Shown: one piece after another, positions 36,732-45,616 of the stretch
How the letters are laid out: every line of letters begins with the position of its first letter
Position numbering within the stretch: the first letter of the stretch is position 1
Source of the DNA: Desulfomicrobium apsheronum
Lineage (GTDB): Bacteria > Desulfobacterota > Desulfovibrionia > Desulfovibrionales > Desulfomicrobiaceae
Assembly (NCBI RefSeq): GCF_900114115.1
Contig: NZ_FORX01000019.1
Location: forward strand, 33,441-97,440
Length of the DNA: 64,000 nt
Direction of reading: 5' to 3'
Notes under the pieces: generated by a model
Told to the model about the DNA's origin: nothing
Databases searched by the model: none
The model's input: only the letters and a program-made list of their open reading frames with translations
Translations under genes and position numbers: made by a program

Positions 36732-37558
36732 AATACGCCTATTTCCCGGGCTGCAAGATCGCCCACCATCTGCCGATCCACGGCCGGAGCGTGGAGGCCG
36801 TCTGCGCGCGCCTCGGCGTGGAGCTGGTCAAGACCGAGTTCAATTGCTGCGGCTATCCCGTGCGTCACGAGAGCCGGGACGCATCCGTCTATTCCGTCCT
36901 GCGCAACCTGGCCCTGGCGGAAAACCTCGGCCTCGATCTGATGACGCCCTGCAAATGCTGCTTCGGCAACCTTCAGCAGGCGCGACATCAGGCTGATCAG
37001 GATGAAAAGCTAAAGCATCGCATGAGAGATTTACTGGGCGAAGAAGGGCTCGAATTTCCGGAAAAAGTCCGCGTCCGTCATTTTCTGCAAATCCTCGACG
37101 ATCTGCCCGGCGGCTTGGCCAAGGCCATGAGCCGCCCGCTCAAGGGGCTGAAAATTGCCTGCCATTACGGCTGCCATGCCCTGCGACCCGAGAACATCAC
37201 CCACTTCGACGACCCGCTGGTGCCGACGATCTTCGAGCGCCTGGTCGCCGCCACCGGCGCCACTCCCCTGCCCTGGGACCTGCGCCTGGAGTGCTGCGGA
37301 TATCCGCTTCGCGGCCGAGACGAGAACATCGCGGACCTGCTGGTGGTCAAAAAAATGGCCGGTGCCAGCTCATCCGGCGCGGACCTGCTGGCCACGGCCT
37401 GCACCTATTGCCAATTACAGTTCGGCGGCGAGAACCAAAAAAGACCCCAGACCATACCGGCCGTCCTCTTTTCCACAATTCTGGGCCTGGCCCTGGGACT
37501 GAATCCGGAAGAGGTCGGCATAAAGCCCGGCGACGTACTGACCCGCTTCGTGGTTTGA
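36728..37558 (+). CDS. HdrB-like CCG-domain protein
   Basis: A 276-residue protein from ATG 36728 (ATGA overlap with the Fe-S gene). It has two CCG-type cysteine sets: FPGCKIAH...FNCCGYPV...PCKCCFGNL and CHYGCHAL...ECCGYPL...CTYCQLQ. Heterodisulfide reductase subunit B uses such motifs to hold a noncubane [4Fe-4S] pair. Here it likely forms, with the preceding protein, a GlpC-equivalent module that links glycerol-3-phosphate oxidation to the respiratory chain. Standard GlpC carries both ferredoxin and CCG domains in one chain; here they are split and the former fused to a membrane cytochrome. Confidence 0.85.
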   Translation: MKYAYFPGCKIAHHLPIHGRSVEAVCARLGVELVKTEFNCCGYPVRHESRDASVYSVLRNLALAENLGLDLMTPCKCCFGNLQQARHQADQDEKLKHRMRDLLGEEGLEFPEKVRVRHFLQILDDLPGGLAKAMSRPLKGLKIACHYGCHALRPENITHFDDPLVPTIFERLVAATGATPLPWDLRLECCGYPLRGRDENIADLLVVKKMAGASSSGADLLATACTYCQLQFGGENQKRPQTIPAVLFSTILGLALGLNPEEVGIKPGDVLTRFVV

Positions 37559-37611
37559 GAACGCATGAAAATTCTGTAGGAAGAATAAAACACCCAGCAG
37601 GAGGAGAGCAC

Positions 37612-39123
37612 ATGGCCCGCTACGTAGGCGCAGTCGATCAGGGGACCACCAGCAGCCGCTTCATCATTTTTGACGAGCGAGGCCGCATCGTCGGCATGGA
37701 CCAGAAGGAGCACGAGCAGATCTATCCGAAGCCCGGCTGGGTCGAGCACGATCCCATGGAGATATGGAACAACACCCAGGACGTCATCCGGGGAGCGCTG
37801 GCCAAATCCGGGATCAAAGGCTCTGAGCTCTCGTCCATCGGCATCACCAACCAGCGCGAAACCACCGTGGTCTGGGACCGCTTCACGGGCAAGCCGTACT
37901 ACAACGCCATCGTCTGGCAGTGCACCCGCACCCACGAACTGTGCAAGCAGCTCATCGCCGACGGCGGCCAGGACCGGTTCCGGTCCGTGACGGGGCTGCC
38001 GGTGGCGACCTATTTTTCCGGCCCCAAGATGCGCTGGATCCTGGACAACGTGCCCGAGGCCAGGGCCGCCGCAGACAAGGGCAACGCACTTTTTGGCACC
38101 ATCGAGACCTGGATCATCTGGTGGCTGACCGGCGGTCCCAGGGGCGGCGCGCACGTGACCGATGTGACCAACGCCAGCCGGACCATGCTCATGGACCTCA
38201 AAACACTGGCCTGGGACGAAGACATCCTGAGGATCATGGACATTCCGCTCCAGGGCCTGCCGCGCATCGTACCGTCCTCGGACAGCGACACCTGGGGCCC
38301 CACCAGCGAGGACGGGCCCATCGGCGCGCGCGTTCCGGTATGCGGAGCCGTCGGCGACCAGCAGGCGGCCCTGGTGGGCCAGACCTGCTTTGCCCCCGGC
38401 GAGGCCAAGAACACCTACGGCACGGGCTGCTTTCTGCTCATGCACACGGGTCACGAACCCATCCCGTCCAAGCATGGACTCATCACCACCCTGGCCTACC
38501 AGTTCAGCGGCCGCAAGCCGTCCTACTGCCTGGAGGGCTCCATCGCCATCGCCGGGGCGTTGGTGCAGTGGCTGCGCGACAATCTGCAGATGTTCTCCTC
38601 GGCTCCGGAGATAGAAACCCTGGCCAGAAAGGTCGAGGACACGGGCGGCATGTACATCGTCCCGGCCTTCTCCGGTCTCTACGCCCCCTACTGGCGTCCC
38701 GACGCGCGCGGCGTCATGGTCGGCCTGACCCGCTACATCAACCGCAACCATTTCGCGCGGGCCGTGCTTGAAGCCACCGCCTACCAGGCCAAGGACATCG
38801 TGCTGGCCATGAACAAGGATTCCGGAGTGGAGCTTAAAACACTCAAGGCCGACGGCGGGATGGTCTACAACGAACTGCTGATGCAGTTCCAGGCCGACAT
38901 CCTGAACGTTCCGGTCATACGCCCTAAGGTGGCCGAAACCACCTGTCTCGGCGCGGCCTACGCGGCGGGCATCGCCTCGGGTTTCTGGTCCGGACGCGAG
39001 GAATTGTACAACAACTGGGAAGAGGACAAGCGCTGGATTCCGGACATGGCCGAAGAAAAACGCGCCGAATTGTTCGCGGGCTGGCAAAAGGCCGTGACCA
39101 GGACGTTCGATTGGGTGGATTAG
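37612..39123 (+). CDS. glpK: Glycerol kinase
   Basis: A 503-residue kinase that makes glycerol-3-phosphate from glycerol and ATP. ATG 37612 follows GGAGGAG. Motifs: [60 protein letters not shown] and [19 protein letters not shown]. Length matches the family. Last gene of the glpAB-HdrCB-glpK unit and fed by the ABC importer. No glycerol facilitator gene (glpF) is present in the window. Confidence 0.97.
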   Translation: MARYVGAVDQGTTSSRFIIFDERGRIVGMDQKEHEQIYPKPGWVEHDPMEIWNNTQDVIRGALAKSGIKGSELSSIGITNQRETTVVWDRFTGKPYYNAIVWQCTRTHELCKQLIADGGQDRFRSVTGLPVATYFSGPKMRWILDNVPEARAAADKGNALFGTIETWIIWWLTGGPRGGAHVTDVTNASRTMLMDLKTLAWDEDILRIMDIPLQGLPRIVPSSDSDTWGPTSEDGPIGARVPVCGAVGDQQAALVGQTCFAPGEAKNTYGTGCFLLMHTGHEPIPSKHGLITTLAYQFSGRKPSYCLEGSIAIAGALVQWLRDNLQMFSSAPEIETLARKVEDTGGMYIVPAFSGLYAPYWRPDARGVMVGLTRYINRNHFARAVLEATAYQAKDIVLAMNKDSGVELKTLKADGGMVYNELLMQFQADILNVPVIRPKVAETTCLGAAYAAGIASGFWSGREELYNNWEEDKRWIPDMAEEKRAELFAGWQKAVTRTFDWVD

Positions 39124-39167
39124 GAATTTGTGGGATCTGTGCGGGGAGGCGTTGGGAATGGCGCGTG

Positions 39168-39203
39168 GGTGGCGCGTGGGGAGGGCAAAATATGTTTCGC
39201 CCC
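39168..39203. repeat. Copy 1 of a 36-bp GC-rich/AT-palindrome element
   Basis: Begins GGTGGCGCG and ends in GGGCAAAATATGTTTCGCCC, an imperfect hairpin. Matches copy 2 (39271-39306) at 33 of 36 positions. It lies downstream of glpK. Confidence 0.6.
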
Positions 39204-39270
39204 GGACAACCATTTTGCCTAGGCATAAATGAAATCGACCATTGTGGTGGGTGGCGCGGGGGTGGCGTGT

Positions 39271-39306
39271 GGTGGCGCGGGGGGAGGGCAAAATATTTTT
39301 TGCCCC
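39271..39306. repeat. Copy 2 of the 36-bp element, with a perfect hairpin
   Basis: Its 3' part is GGGCAAAATATTTTTTGCCC (39286-39305), an 8-bp perfect stem with a TATT loop. It may double as a terminator between glpK and the convergent cheD, which stops 8 bp away. Further GGTGGCG copies lie between the two elements. Confidence 0.6.
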
Positions 39307-39313
39307 TACGGTG

Positions 39314-39874
39314 TTATCTTTTGCATTCCTTGCAGGTGGTGACGATGAAACGCTTTTGCAGCACCAACCCCGTGTCCGTTCTAAAAAACAGCTTGCGCCC
39401 GCCGTTGCCGCCGAGACTGGAGGCGCTGACCGTCACGCCCTCGTCGGCCAGGACTTCCATGGCGACCTTGACGTTGCGGTTTCCGGCCGAGGCGTCGCAA
39501 TTCTGATGCAGCGGCGAGGCCCCACCAAAAACCTTGCATTCGAGGCTTTTCGCTGAAATCCCCGACTTGGCGAATTCCCGAAGCAGACTCCAGATGGAAG
39601 AATCGACATAGCGGTACTGATCGCCGCGTGTCCTGCTCCCCGAAAAATCGCCGATGCGCGGCAGCAACGCGTGAAAAATTCCGCCCCAACGATATTTGGC
39701 GCAATACATGGTCACGGAAACGCACGAACCGAGCACCGTCTGCACCAGCGTCGGGGTGGCATAGATCCCTCCCTGACCCACCAGAAGGTAGTCATGAGGC
39801 AATTCCCGGCAATCTTCGAGACCTTCGATGGCCTGTGTCGGGATGATCATCCTGTTTTTTGCGATTCTTTGCAT
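39314..39874 (-). CDS. cheD: Chemoreceptor glutamine deamidase CheD
   Basis: A 186-residue CheD. The catalytic cysteine is in TVLGSCVSVTM and the His in GGIFHALLPRIG, with KVFGGAS and GGRKLFFRTDTG as conserved elements. CheD deamidates glutamines on chemoreceptors and can dock with CheC/CheY-type phosphatases. Start ATG 39874 has a weak ribosome site. It is divergent from the CheR-like gene and convergent with glpK. Confidence 0.93.
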   Translation of the reverse strand: MQRIAKNRMIIPTQAIEGLEDCRELPHDYLLVGQGGIYATPTLVQTVLGSCVSVTMYCAKYRWGGIFHALLPRIGDFSGSRTRGDQYRYVDSSIWSLLREFAKSGISAKSLECKVFGGASPLHQNCDASAGNRNVKVAMEVLADEGVTVSASSLGGNGGRKLFFRTDTGLVLQKRFIVTTCKECKR

Positions 39875-39950
39875 TGCCGACTTGTGAACCTTGGGTGTAA
39901 GTTACAGGAATTATCCATGTTGTAAGTAAAAGTAACCTTTCTCCATGTAG

Positions 39951-40610
39951 ATGTCATCAGAAGAAAACACCTTTCGCTCGGGCCTGCGCCTCGAACTCCC
40001 CTATCTTGTCGATGCGCTTGGCAAGGACCACGGCTTTTTGCACGACGCCCGGCAATTTGAGTTCCTGGCGGAAATCGTCGCCGATCATCATCGCCACGGG
40101 TCAGCCCAGCTCTCCTCGTTTCTGGTGGCCGGATGCGATCGCGGGCTCGACGCCTACAGCCTGTGCATCACCCTCATGGAAGAGGCCAGGGAGCGCTCCG
40201 GCCTCGATTTCTCCATTCTGGCCACGGACTTCCTGCCGGCCAACCTGGACCAGGCCAAACGTGGCGTGTACCCTTCAGCCAGCGTTCGAGGCCTGTCGCC
40301 AGCCCTGGTCAAGCGCTATTTCCTGCGCAGCCGCGACACAGACAAGAACCTGGTGCGGCTGCGGCCCGGAGTGCGCGACATGGTCAATTTCAGGTGTCAG
40401 GACATTTTCGAATCCTTTTCCCTGCGCGAACCCATGGATGTCATCGTCTGCCGCCAGGTGCTGCACCATTTTCACCCCGCCCTGGTGCAAGCCCTGGCCG
40501 GACGTCTGCGGCAATATCTGACTCCGGGCGGCATCCTGGTCCTGGGGGCGCGCATGCCGCGCATGCCGGGATTCCGCCATCTGGACCATGCACTGTATCA
40601 GGCGGTCTAG
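39951..40610 (+). CDS. Degenerate CheR-like methyltransferase
   Basis: A 219-residue protein resembling only the CheR catalytic domain. It has FLVAGCDRGLDAYSL where CheR has the SAM loop GEEPYS, ILATDFLPANLDQAKRGVYP, and VIVCRQVLHHFHP in place of FCRNVxIYF. The N-terminal alpha-helical CheR domain is missing, and key SAM-loop residues are altered. It may methylate another substrate or be inactive. It lies between cheD and cheB, which argues for a receptor-modification role. Confidence 0.7.
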   Translation: MSSEENTFRSGLRLELPYLVDALGKDHGFLHDARQFEFLAEIVADHHRHGSAQLSSFLVAGCDRGLDAYSLCITLMEEARERSGLDFSILATDFLPANLDQAKRGVYPSASVRGLSPALVKRYFLRSRDTDKNLVRLRPGVRDMVNFRCQDIFESFSLREPMDVIVCRQVLHHFHPALVQALAGRLRQYLTPGGILVLGARMPRMPGFRHLDHALYQAV

Positions 40611-40703
40611 ACGCTGCGTTTCCATTTCCTGATTTACTCTCTGATCTTAACGTTATACAGAAATGAAATCACATTATTGAATGCAAATCAGGAGTCCGCG
40701 TGC

Positions 40704-41774
40704 ATGAAAGATAAAATTCGCATCCTCATCGTGGATGATTCTGCCCTTGTTCGCCAGACTCTGACTTCCATCTATTCCTCGGATCCGGAAATCGAGGTCA
40801 TCGGCGCGGCGGGAGACCCTTTCGCGGCGGCCGAGATCATGCGCGACAAGACGCCGGACGTCCTGTCCCTGGATGTGGAAATGCCGCGCATGGACGGGAT
40901 CACGTTTCTGAAGAAGATCATGACCCAGCACCCCATCCCGACCATCATCTGCTCCACCCTGACCGAGAAAAACGCCGAAACAACCATGAAGGCCCTGGAA
41001 TACGGGGCCGTTTCCATCATCCAGAAGCCCAAGGTGGGCACGAAGCAGTTCATGGAAGAGTCGCGGATAATGCTCTGCGACGAGGTCAAGGCGGCGGCCA
41101 AGGCCAAGGTGAAGCAATACGTGCCCCGGACCCTCAAGATCAGCCAGAAGCTGACGGCCGACGCCGTGCTCCCGCGGGCCGCATCCAACGCGATGATTCA
41201 GACCACGGAGAAGGTCATTGTGGTCGGGGCCTCCACGGGTGGCACCGAGGCCCTTTTGACCCTGCTCCAGTCCATGCCGGTGGATTGCCCGGGCATCGTC
41301 ATCGTCCAGCACATGCCGGAAAAATTCACGGCCGCCTTTGCCCAGCGCTTGAACACCCTGTGCGACATCGTGGTCAAGGAAGCCGTCGATAACGACACCG
41401 TGCTGCGCGGCCAGGCTCTCATCGCTCCGGGCAACCTGCACATGCTCCTGAAACGCAGCGGCGCCAGATATTACGTGCAGGTCAAGGAAGGACCGCTGGT
41501 CTCACGGCACCGCCCTTCGGTGGACGTGCTTTTCCGTTCGGCCGCCCGCTATGCGGGCAAGAACGCGGTGGGAGTGATCATGACGGGCATGGGCGACGAC
41601 GGCGCCAAGGCCATGCTTGAAATGCACCAGGCCGGAGCGGTGACCGTGGCCCAGGACGAACAGTCCTGTGTTGTCTTCGGCATGCCCGGCGAGGCCATCA
41701 AGCTTGGCGGCGTGGACAAGATAGTGCCGCTGACCCAGATCGCCCCGATGGTCTTGCAGTTGTGCCGATCCTGA
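40704..41774 (+). CDS. cheB: Chemotaxis protein-glutamate methylesterase CheB
   Basis: A 356-residue CheB from ATG 40704, with GGAG 9 nt upstream; a longer TTG frame is less likely. The receiver has [10 protein letters not shown] and [11 protein letters not shown]; the methylesterase domain carries the catalytic Ser ([11 protein letters not shown]), His ([13 protein letters not shown]) and Asp ([12 protein letters not shown]). It removes methyl groups from chemoreceptors when phosphorylated by CheA. Its end forms a perfect 10-bp hairpin with the intergenic DNA. Confidence 0.96.
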   Translation: MKDKIRILIVDDSALVRQTLTSIYSSDPEIEVIGAAGDPFAAAEIMRDKTPDVLSLDVEMPRMDGITFLKKIMTQHPIPTIICSTLTEKNAETTMKALEYGAVSIIQKPKVGTKQFMEESRIMLCDEVKAAAKAKVKQYVPRTLKISQKLTADAVLPRAASNAMIQTTEKVIVVGASTGGTEALLTLLQSMPVDCPGIVIVQHMPEKFTAAFAQRLNTLCDIVVKEAVDNDTVLRGQALIAPGNLHMLLKRSGARYYVQVKEGPLVSRHRPSVDVLFRSAARYAGKNAVGVIMTGMGDDGAKAMLEMHQAGAVTVAQDEQSCVVFGMPGEAIKLGGVDKIVPLTQIAPMVLQLCRS

Positions 41775-41790
41775 TCGCGGGATCGGCACA
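41761..41790. terminator. Hairpin at the cheB 3' end, possible bidirectional terminator
   Basis: TGTGCCGATC and GATCGGCACA form a perfect 10-bp stem with a 10-nt loop, spanning the cheB stop codon and placed between the convergent cheB and receiver genes. There is no T-run on either side, so it may act as a pause or stability element rather than a classical terminator. Confidence 0.4.
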
Positions 41791-41796
41791 GACACA

Positions 41797-42192
41797 TCAC
41801 ACCAGGCCCAGTTTGCGCAGCTCTTCGATGACCTTGCGCCGCTCGATGGGCTTGACCAGGTAAGCCGACGCGCCACCCTGAAAAAAGGACTGGGTCACGT
41901 TCTTCACGTCATCCAGGGCGCTGGTCATGATGACCCTCACTTCGTTCTGCGGGGTCACGCCGCGCTCCTTTTCCTTGTCCCTGATGATCTTCAGGGCTTC
42001 GTGACCGCTCATGTTCGGCATCATTATGTCCAGAAACATGACATCATAGGGCTGATTCGCCTCCCAGGCCAGATCAAAAGCCTTCACGGCCTCGACTCCA
42101 TCCACGGCGACATCGCACTCTCCGTACTCGAGCAGCAACTGGTGCATCACCTTGCGGCCGACAAAATCATCTTCCACTATCAGTATTCGCAT
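41797..42192 (-). CDS. Single-domain CheY-like response regulator
   Basis: A 131-residue stand-alone receiver. It has the acidic pair VEDD, phospho-Asp in MFLDIMMPNMSG, Thr/Ser in IMTSALDD and Lys in YLVKPIERR. No output domain. It is immediately downstream (in its strand) of the four hybrid histidine kinases and convergent with cheB, so it could receive phosphate from either system. Confidence 0.9.
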   Translation of the reverse strand: MRILIVEDDFVGRKVMHQLLLEYGECDVAVDGVEAVKAFDLAWEANQPYDVMFLDIMMPNMSGHEALKIIRDKEKERGVTPQNEVRVIMTSALDDVKNVTQSFFQGGASAYLVKPIERRKVIEELRKLGLV

Positions 42193-42336
42193 GCAAACCT
42201 CTCCGTATCGTGCTGTATGTCATAGCTTTTATTCTTGCTGTTCTTCGTCCCTCGAAAACCGGTCGGCGCTTCTAGCATGGGTGAACCTGTTTGAAAAGAA
42301 CCGGAGCCCAGTTCAACATACCGGAATTCTTACATT

Positions 42337-45300
42337 TCAATCTTCCTGCCGCGTCCCTCTGCGCGGCAGGGAGATGACCCTGGCGATCTCCTGATTGATC
42401 TTGCAAAGGTCAAAAGGCTTGCTCAGGTAGCCATCCATCTCGGCCGCCAAGAATTTTTCCTGATCCCCGGCCATGGCGTGAGCGGTCAGGGCGATGATGG
42501 GGATGTCCGACACGTGCGCGAAGGAAGCCGCATGCCGGATGGCCCGGGTGGTCTGGATTCCGTCGAGCACGGGCATCTGGATGTCCATCAGCACCAGATC
42601 GAAATCCTTGCCCAGGAGCGCCTCAAGAGCCTCCTGGCCATCGCGGGCCGCAGTGACCACATAGCCCGCTTTCTCCAGAAGGCGCTGACCGCAGAGCAAA
42701 TTGACCGCGTCGTCCTCGACCATGAGCAGTCGCAGGCCGGGCAATCCGTCGCACAGCCCGCGAGAGGAGAGTTCTTGCCCTGTGCGCTGCGGCGGCAGTC
42801 CAAAAGGCAGGGAAACATAAATCGCCGTCCCCTGCCCGGACGTCGAATCCAGACAAAGACTTCCGCCCATGCGCTGCACCAGCTTGCGCACTATGGTCAA
42901 CCCCAGTCCCACACCCTGATGCCTTCTGGTGTAGGATCCGTCGCTCTGGATGAAGGGCTCGAAAATGTCCTTCTGGATCTGCTCGGACATGCCCTGCCCC
43001 GTGTCGCTGACCGAAAAAAGCAGCCGAAGAGGTGCCCCGGCCGTGAATGGCAAGACCGAGACCTCCACGCGGACATGGCCCTGATCCGTGAACTTGAGAG
43101 AGTTGCCGACCAGATTGAAAAGCACCTGCACCAGTCTCGCCTCGTCGCCCATGACCTGTTTGGGAAGACAGGGGTCGACCATGAAGTCGTAGGCAACGCT
43201 CTTTTCCTTTACCGCCTGCCCGAACAGTTCCGTGAGCGCTTTGTTCACATCCATGATGTCGAAGGCGTGTTCGCGAAAAACCAGCTTGTCGGCCTCGATT
43301 TTCGAAATGTCGAGGATGTCGCTCAAGAGCCGGGTCAGCCGTCTGGATGATTTGATGGCCGTGTGCAGGCACAGGCGCTGCTCCGTATCCAGCGTGGTGG
43401 ACTGCATGAGCTGGAGCATACCGAGAATACCGTTCAGGGGCGTGCGGATTTCGTGGCTCATGTTGGCCAGAAATTCGGACTTGAGCTTGCTCGCGGCTTC
43501 CGCCTCGTCCTTGGCCCGGCGCAGGGAGTCCTCGATTTTCTTCAGATGGGTGAGGTCGTTCAGAATCGCGTAATAGCCGCCCACGACCCCATGACTCGAA
43601 TAATACGGGATGAGATAGACATCGACAAAGCGCTCGCCCATGACCGGATACGTCAGGGTGGCCCCATAGTGCACCGTCTTGCCCTGAAAAACCTGCTCGA
43701 TATGCCCCCGTGCAGCCTCGAAGGCCTTCTCGCCGATGATCTCCGGGACGGTACGCCCGATGAGACTTCCGCCCGAAAAAAAGTTGGAATACGCCGCATT
43801 GACGAAGCGGTAGCACAGATCCTTGTCGATATAGGAAACCAGCTGCGGCAGGATGTCCACGATCTTCTTGAAGTTGATGTCGCGTTTGCGCAACTCCTCT
43901 TCGGCATGGCGGCGCTGGGTGATGTCTTCCTTGATGGCTACATAATGGGCGATTCGCCCCTCGGAGTCGAGGATAGGCGCGATGAGGGCGGACTCCCAGT
44001 ACAGGCTGCCGTCCTTGTGGCGATTGCGGAACTCGCCCCGCCACTGTCTGCCTGACTCGATGGTGCTCCAGAGTTCCTGGTATTCCTCACGGGATTTGTA
44101 ACCCGAACCGAGAATCCGGGGATTTTCCCCCCTGACCTCGTCGAAGGAATATCCCGAAAGGTCCGTGAATTTGGGATTGACGTATTCGATGTTTCCCTGC
44201 GGATCGGTCATTATGATGCAGGCCGGGCTCTGCTCGACCATCTGCATCAGGGTGTGCATCCTCTCCTCGGTCCAGGCGCGCTCGGAGATGTCCCGCACGA
44301 TGCCCCAGGCGTACTTGACGGCACCGTTATCGTCATGGACCGCGAAGTCGCGCAGTTCCACCGGGAAAATGTGCCCGTCCTTGTGGATGTACTCCTTCTG
44401 GTAAACCCCTGTGTCACCGGTCTTGAAGAGCCGCGCCCAAATCTCGTCCCGCTGCCATTGCTGCCACTTTTCAGGAGTGATGGCGTAGAAATCGCCAAGA
44501 GCGCGCAGTTCCGGCACGGTGTAGCCCGTCATGTCGCAATAAGCCTTGTTGGCATCCAGAAACCGGCCGGCCGAATCGGCCAGGATGAACCCGTCCCGAC
44601 TCAATTCAAAGAGTGTCCGAAAATGCTGTTCGCTTTGACGGAGGTTTCTTTCGGCCTCCTTGCGTTCGGTGATGTCGCGACTGAAGGCGATGACGCAGCA
44701 GCGGCCGTCGATGTCGGCTCCTGCCGTGCTGACCTCGACGTCGAAGACCGTGCCGTCCTTTCTGCGATGCCTGGATTCGAAAACGGAGTTGACTTGGGAC
44801 AGATCGGAAAACAGCTCCCTGACCATCGCCTCCGTCATGTTCGCTTCAAAGTCCCAGGTCCGCAATTCAAGCACTTCCCTCTGCGAATACCCGAGCATCT
44901 CCGCGAAACGTCTGTTGGCTTCAATCACGCGATGATTCTGATCAATGATGACTATCGCATCCAGGCTGCGGTCCATGAGCATCTTGCGCATGGCGTCCAT
45001 CTTCTGCCGCTCCCTCTTTTCCTCAAGCAGCATTTTCTGCTGATAGGCCTTTTCGGACAGCGAGTTGGCAATGATGAAGAGGGCGTCCGCGATGCGGCGG
45101 AATTGCTCCTCCTCCATGAAGGGGACCTGCTCCATGGCCTCGCGGTATTCCTGGGGGTCGACGCCGATGGTTCGCGCATAGCCGAGCATGGCCTCCTCGT
45201 CCGCAAGGCTGGAGCGCACCTGTCCGATGAGCCAGCTGGCGACATGCCTGCCGCCAACTGTGATGCTCACGCCTGCGTCCCACAATCCACCGCTCATGCA

Positions 45301-45576
45301 ACGTCTTATGTTCGGACCGGCGGAATTGTATTCGCCAAGCAGGGCATCGGAGCGCATGCAATTTTCAAGTCCCGTCCGGGAACCCCGGATGACCTCGCCG
45401 CAGAGCCGGGTGAAATTGCTGGGCCGAGTCAACGGGGTCCCTTCCGGGGAGGTTATGAGGGACGCGACACCCGTGGCCATGGCAAAGCTGTCCTGGATAT
45501 TCTGAACCTCTTGCAGATCGAAGAAATCCTCGAAACGCAGGTCCGCGTTGTTTTTCAGGCGCATGGTTTTGGTCAT
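42337..45576 (-). CDS. PocR-PAS hybrid histidine kinase
   Basis: A 1079-residue kinase from the ATG at 45576; the longer frame overlaps the upstream kinase. The N-terminus (about 14-175) is a PocR-type sensory domain (FEDFFDLQEVQNIQDSFA, then GEVIRGSRTGLENCMRSD). Four PAS domains follow (~208-690), each closed by a DITERK-like linker. HisKA has [10 protein letters not shown] with the phospho-His near 706, then HATPase (NLVGNSLKF, SDTGQGMS, GVGLGLTIV) and a receiver with LMDIQMPVLDG (Asp ~997). No transmembrane segment, so cytoplasmic. Known PocR domains bind hydrocarbon or related small ligands; ligand here unknown. Last of four tandem kinases. Confidence 0.9.
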   Translation of the reverse strand: MTKTMRLKNNADLRFEDFFDLQEVQNIQDSFAMATGVASLITSPEGTPLTRPSNFTRLCGEVIRGSRTGLENCMRSDALLGEYNSAGPNIRRCMSGGLWDAGVSITVGGRHVASWLIGQVRSSLADEEAMLGYARTIGVDPQEYREAMEQVPFMEEEQFRRIADALFIIANSLSEKAYQQKMLLEEKRERQKMDAMRKMLMDRSLDAIVIIDQNHRVIEANRRFAEMLGYSQREVLELRTWDFEANMTEAMVRELFSDLSQVNSVFESRHRRKDGTVFDVEVSTAGADIDGRCCVIAFSRDITERKEAERNLRQSEQHFRTLFELSRDGFILADSAGRFLDANKAYCDMTGYTVPELRALGDFYAITPEKWQQWQRDEIWARLFKTGDTGVYQKEYIHKDGHIFPVELRDFAVHDDNGAVKYAWGIVRDISERAWTEERMHTLMQMVEQSPACIIMTDPQGNIEYVNPKFTDLSGYSFDEVRGENPRILGSGYKSREEYQELWSTIESGRQWRGEFRNRHKDGSLYWESALIAPILDSEGRIAHYVAIKEDITQRRHAEEELRKRDINFKKIVDILPQLVSYIDKDLCYRFVNAAYSNFFSGGSLIGRTVPEIIGEKAFEAARGHIEQVFQGKTVHYGATLTYPVMGERFVDVYLIPYYSSHGVVGGYYAILNDLTHLKKIEDSLRRAKDEAEAASKLKSEFLANMSHEIRTPLNGILGMLQLMQSTTLDTEQRLCLHTAIKSSRRLTRLLSDILDISKIEADKLVFREHAFDIMDVNKALTELFGQAVKEKSVAYDFMVDPCLPKQVMGDEARLVQVLFNLVGNSLKFTDQGHVRVEVSVLPFTAGAPLRLLFSVSDTGQGMSEQIQKDIFEPFIQSDGSYTRRHQGVGLGLTIVRKLVQRMGGSLCLDSTSGQGTAIYVSLPFGLPPQRTGQELSSRGLCDGLPGLRLLMVEDDAVNLLCGQRLLEKAGYVVTAARDGQEALEALLGKDFDLVLMDIQMPVLDGIQTTRAIRHAASFAHVSDIPIIALTAHAMAGDQEKFLAAEMDGYLSKPFDLCKINQEIARVISLPRRGTRQED

Positions 45577-45616
45577 GGGCGGATCATTCCCGAAATGGAT
45601 TGATGACAGTGTTGAT

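Noticed and set aside
42346..42371. Hairpin in the last codons of the PocR kinase
   Set aside because: It is within coding sequence and has no following T-run, so a terminator call is not supported.
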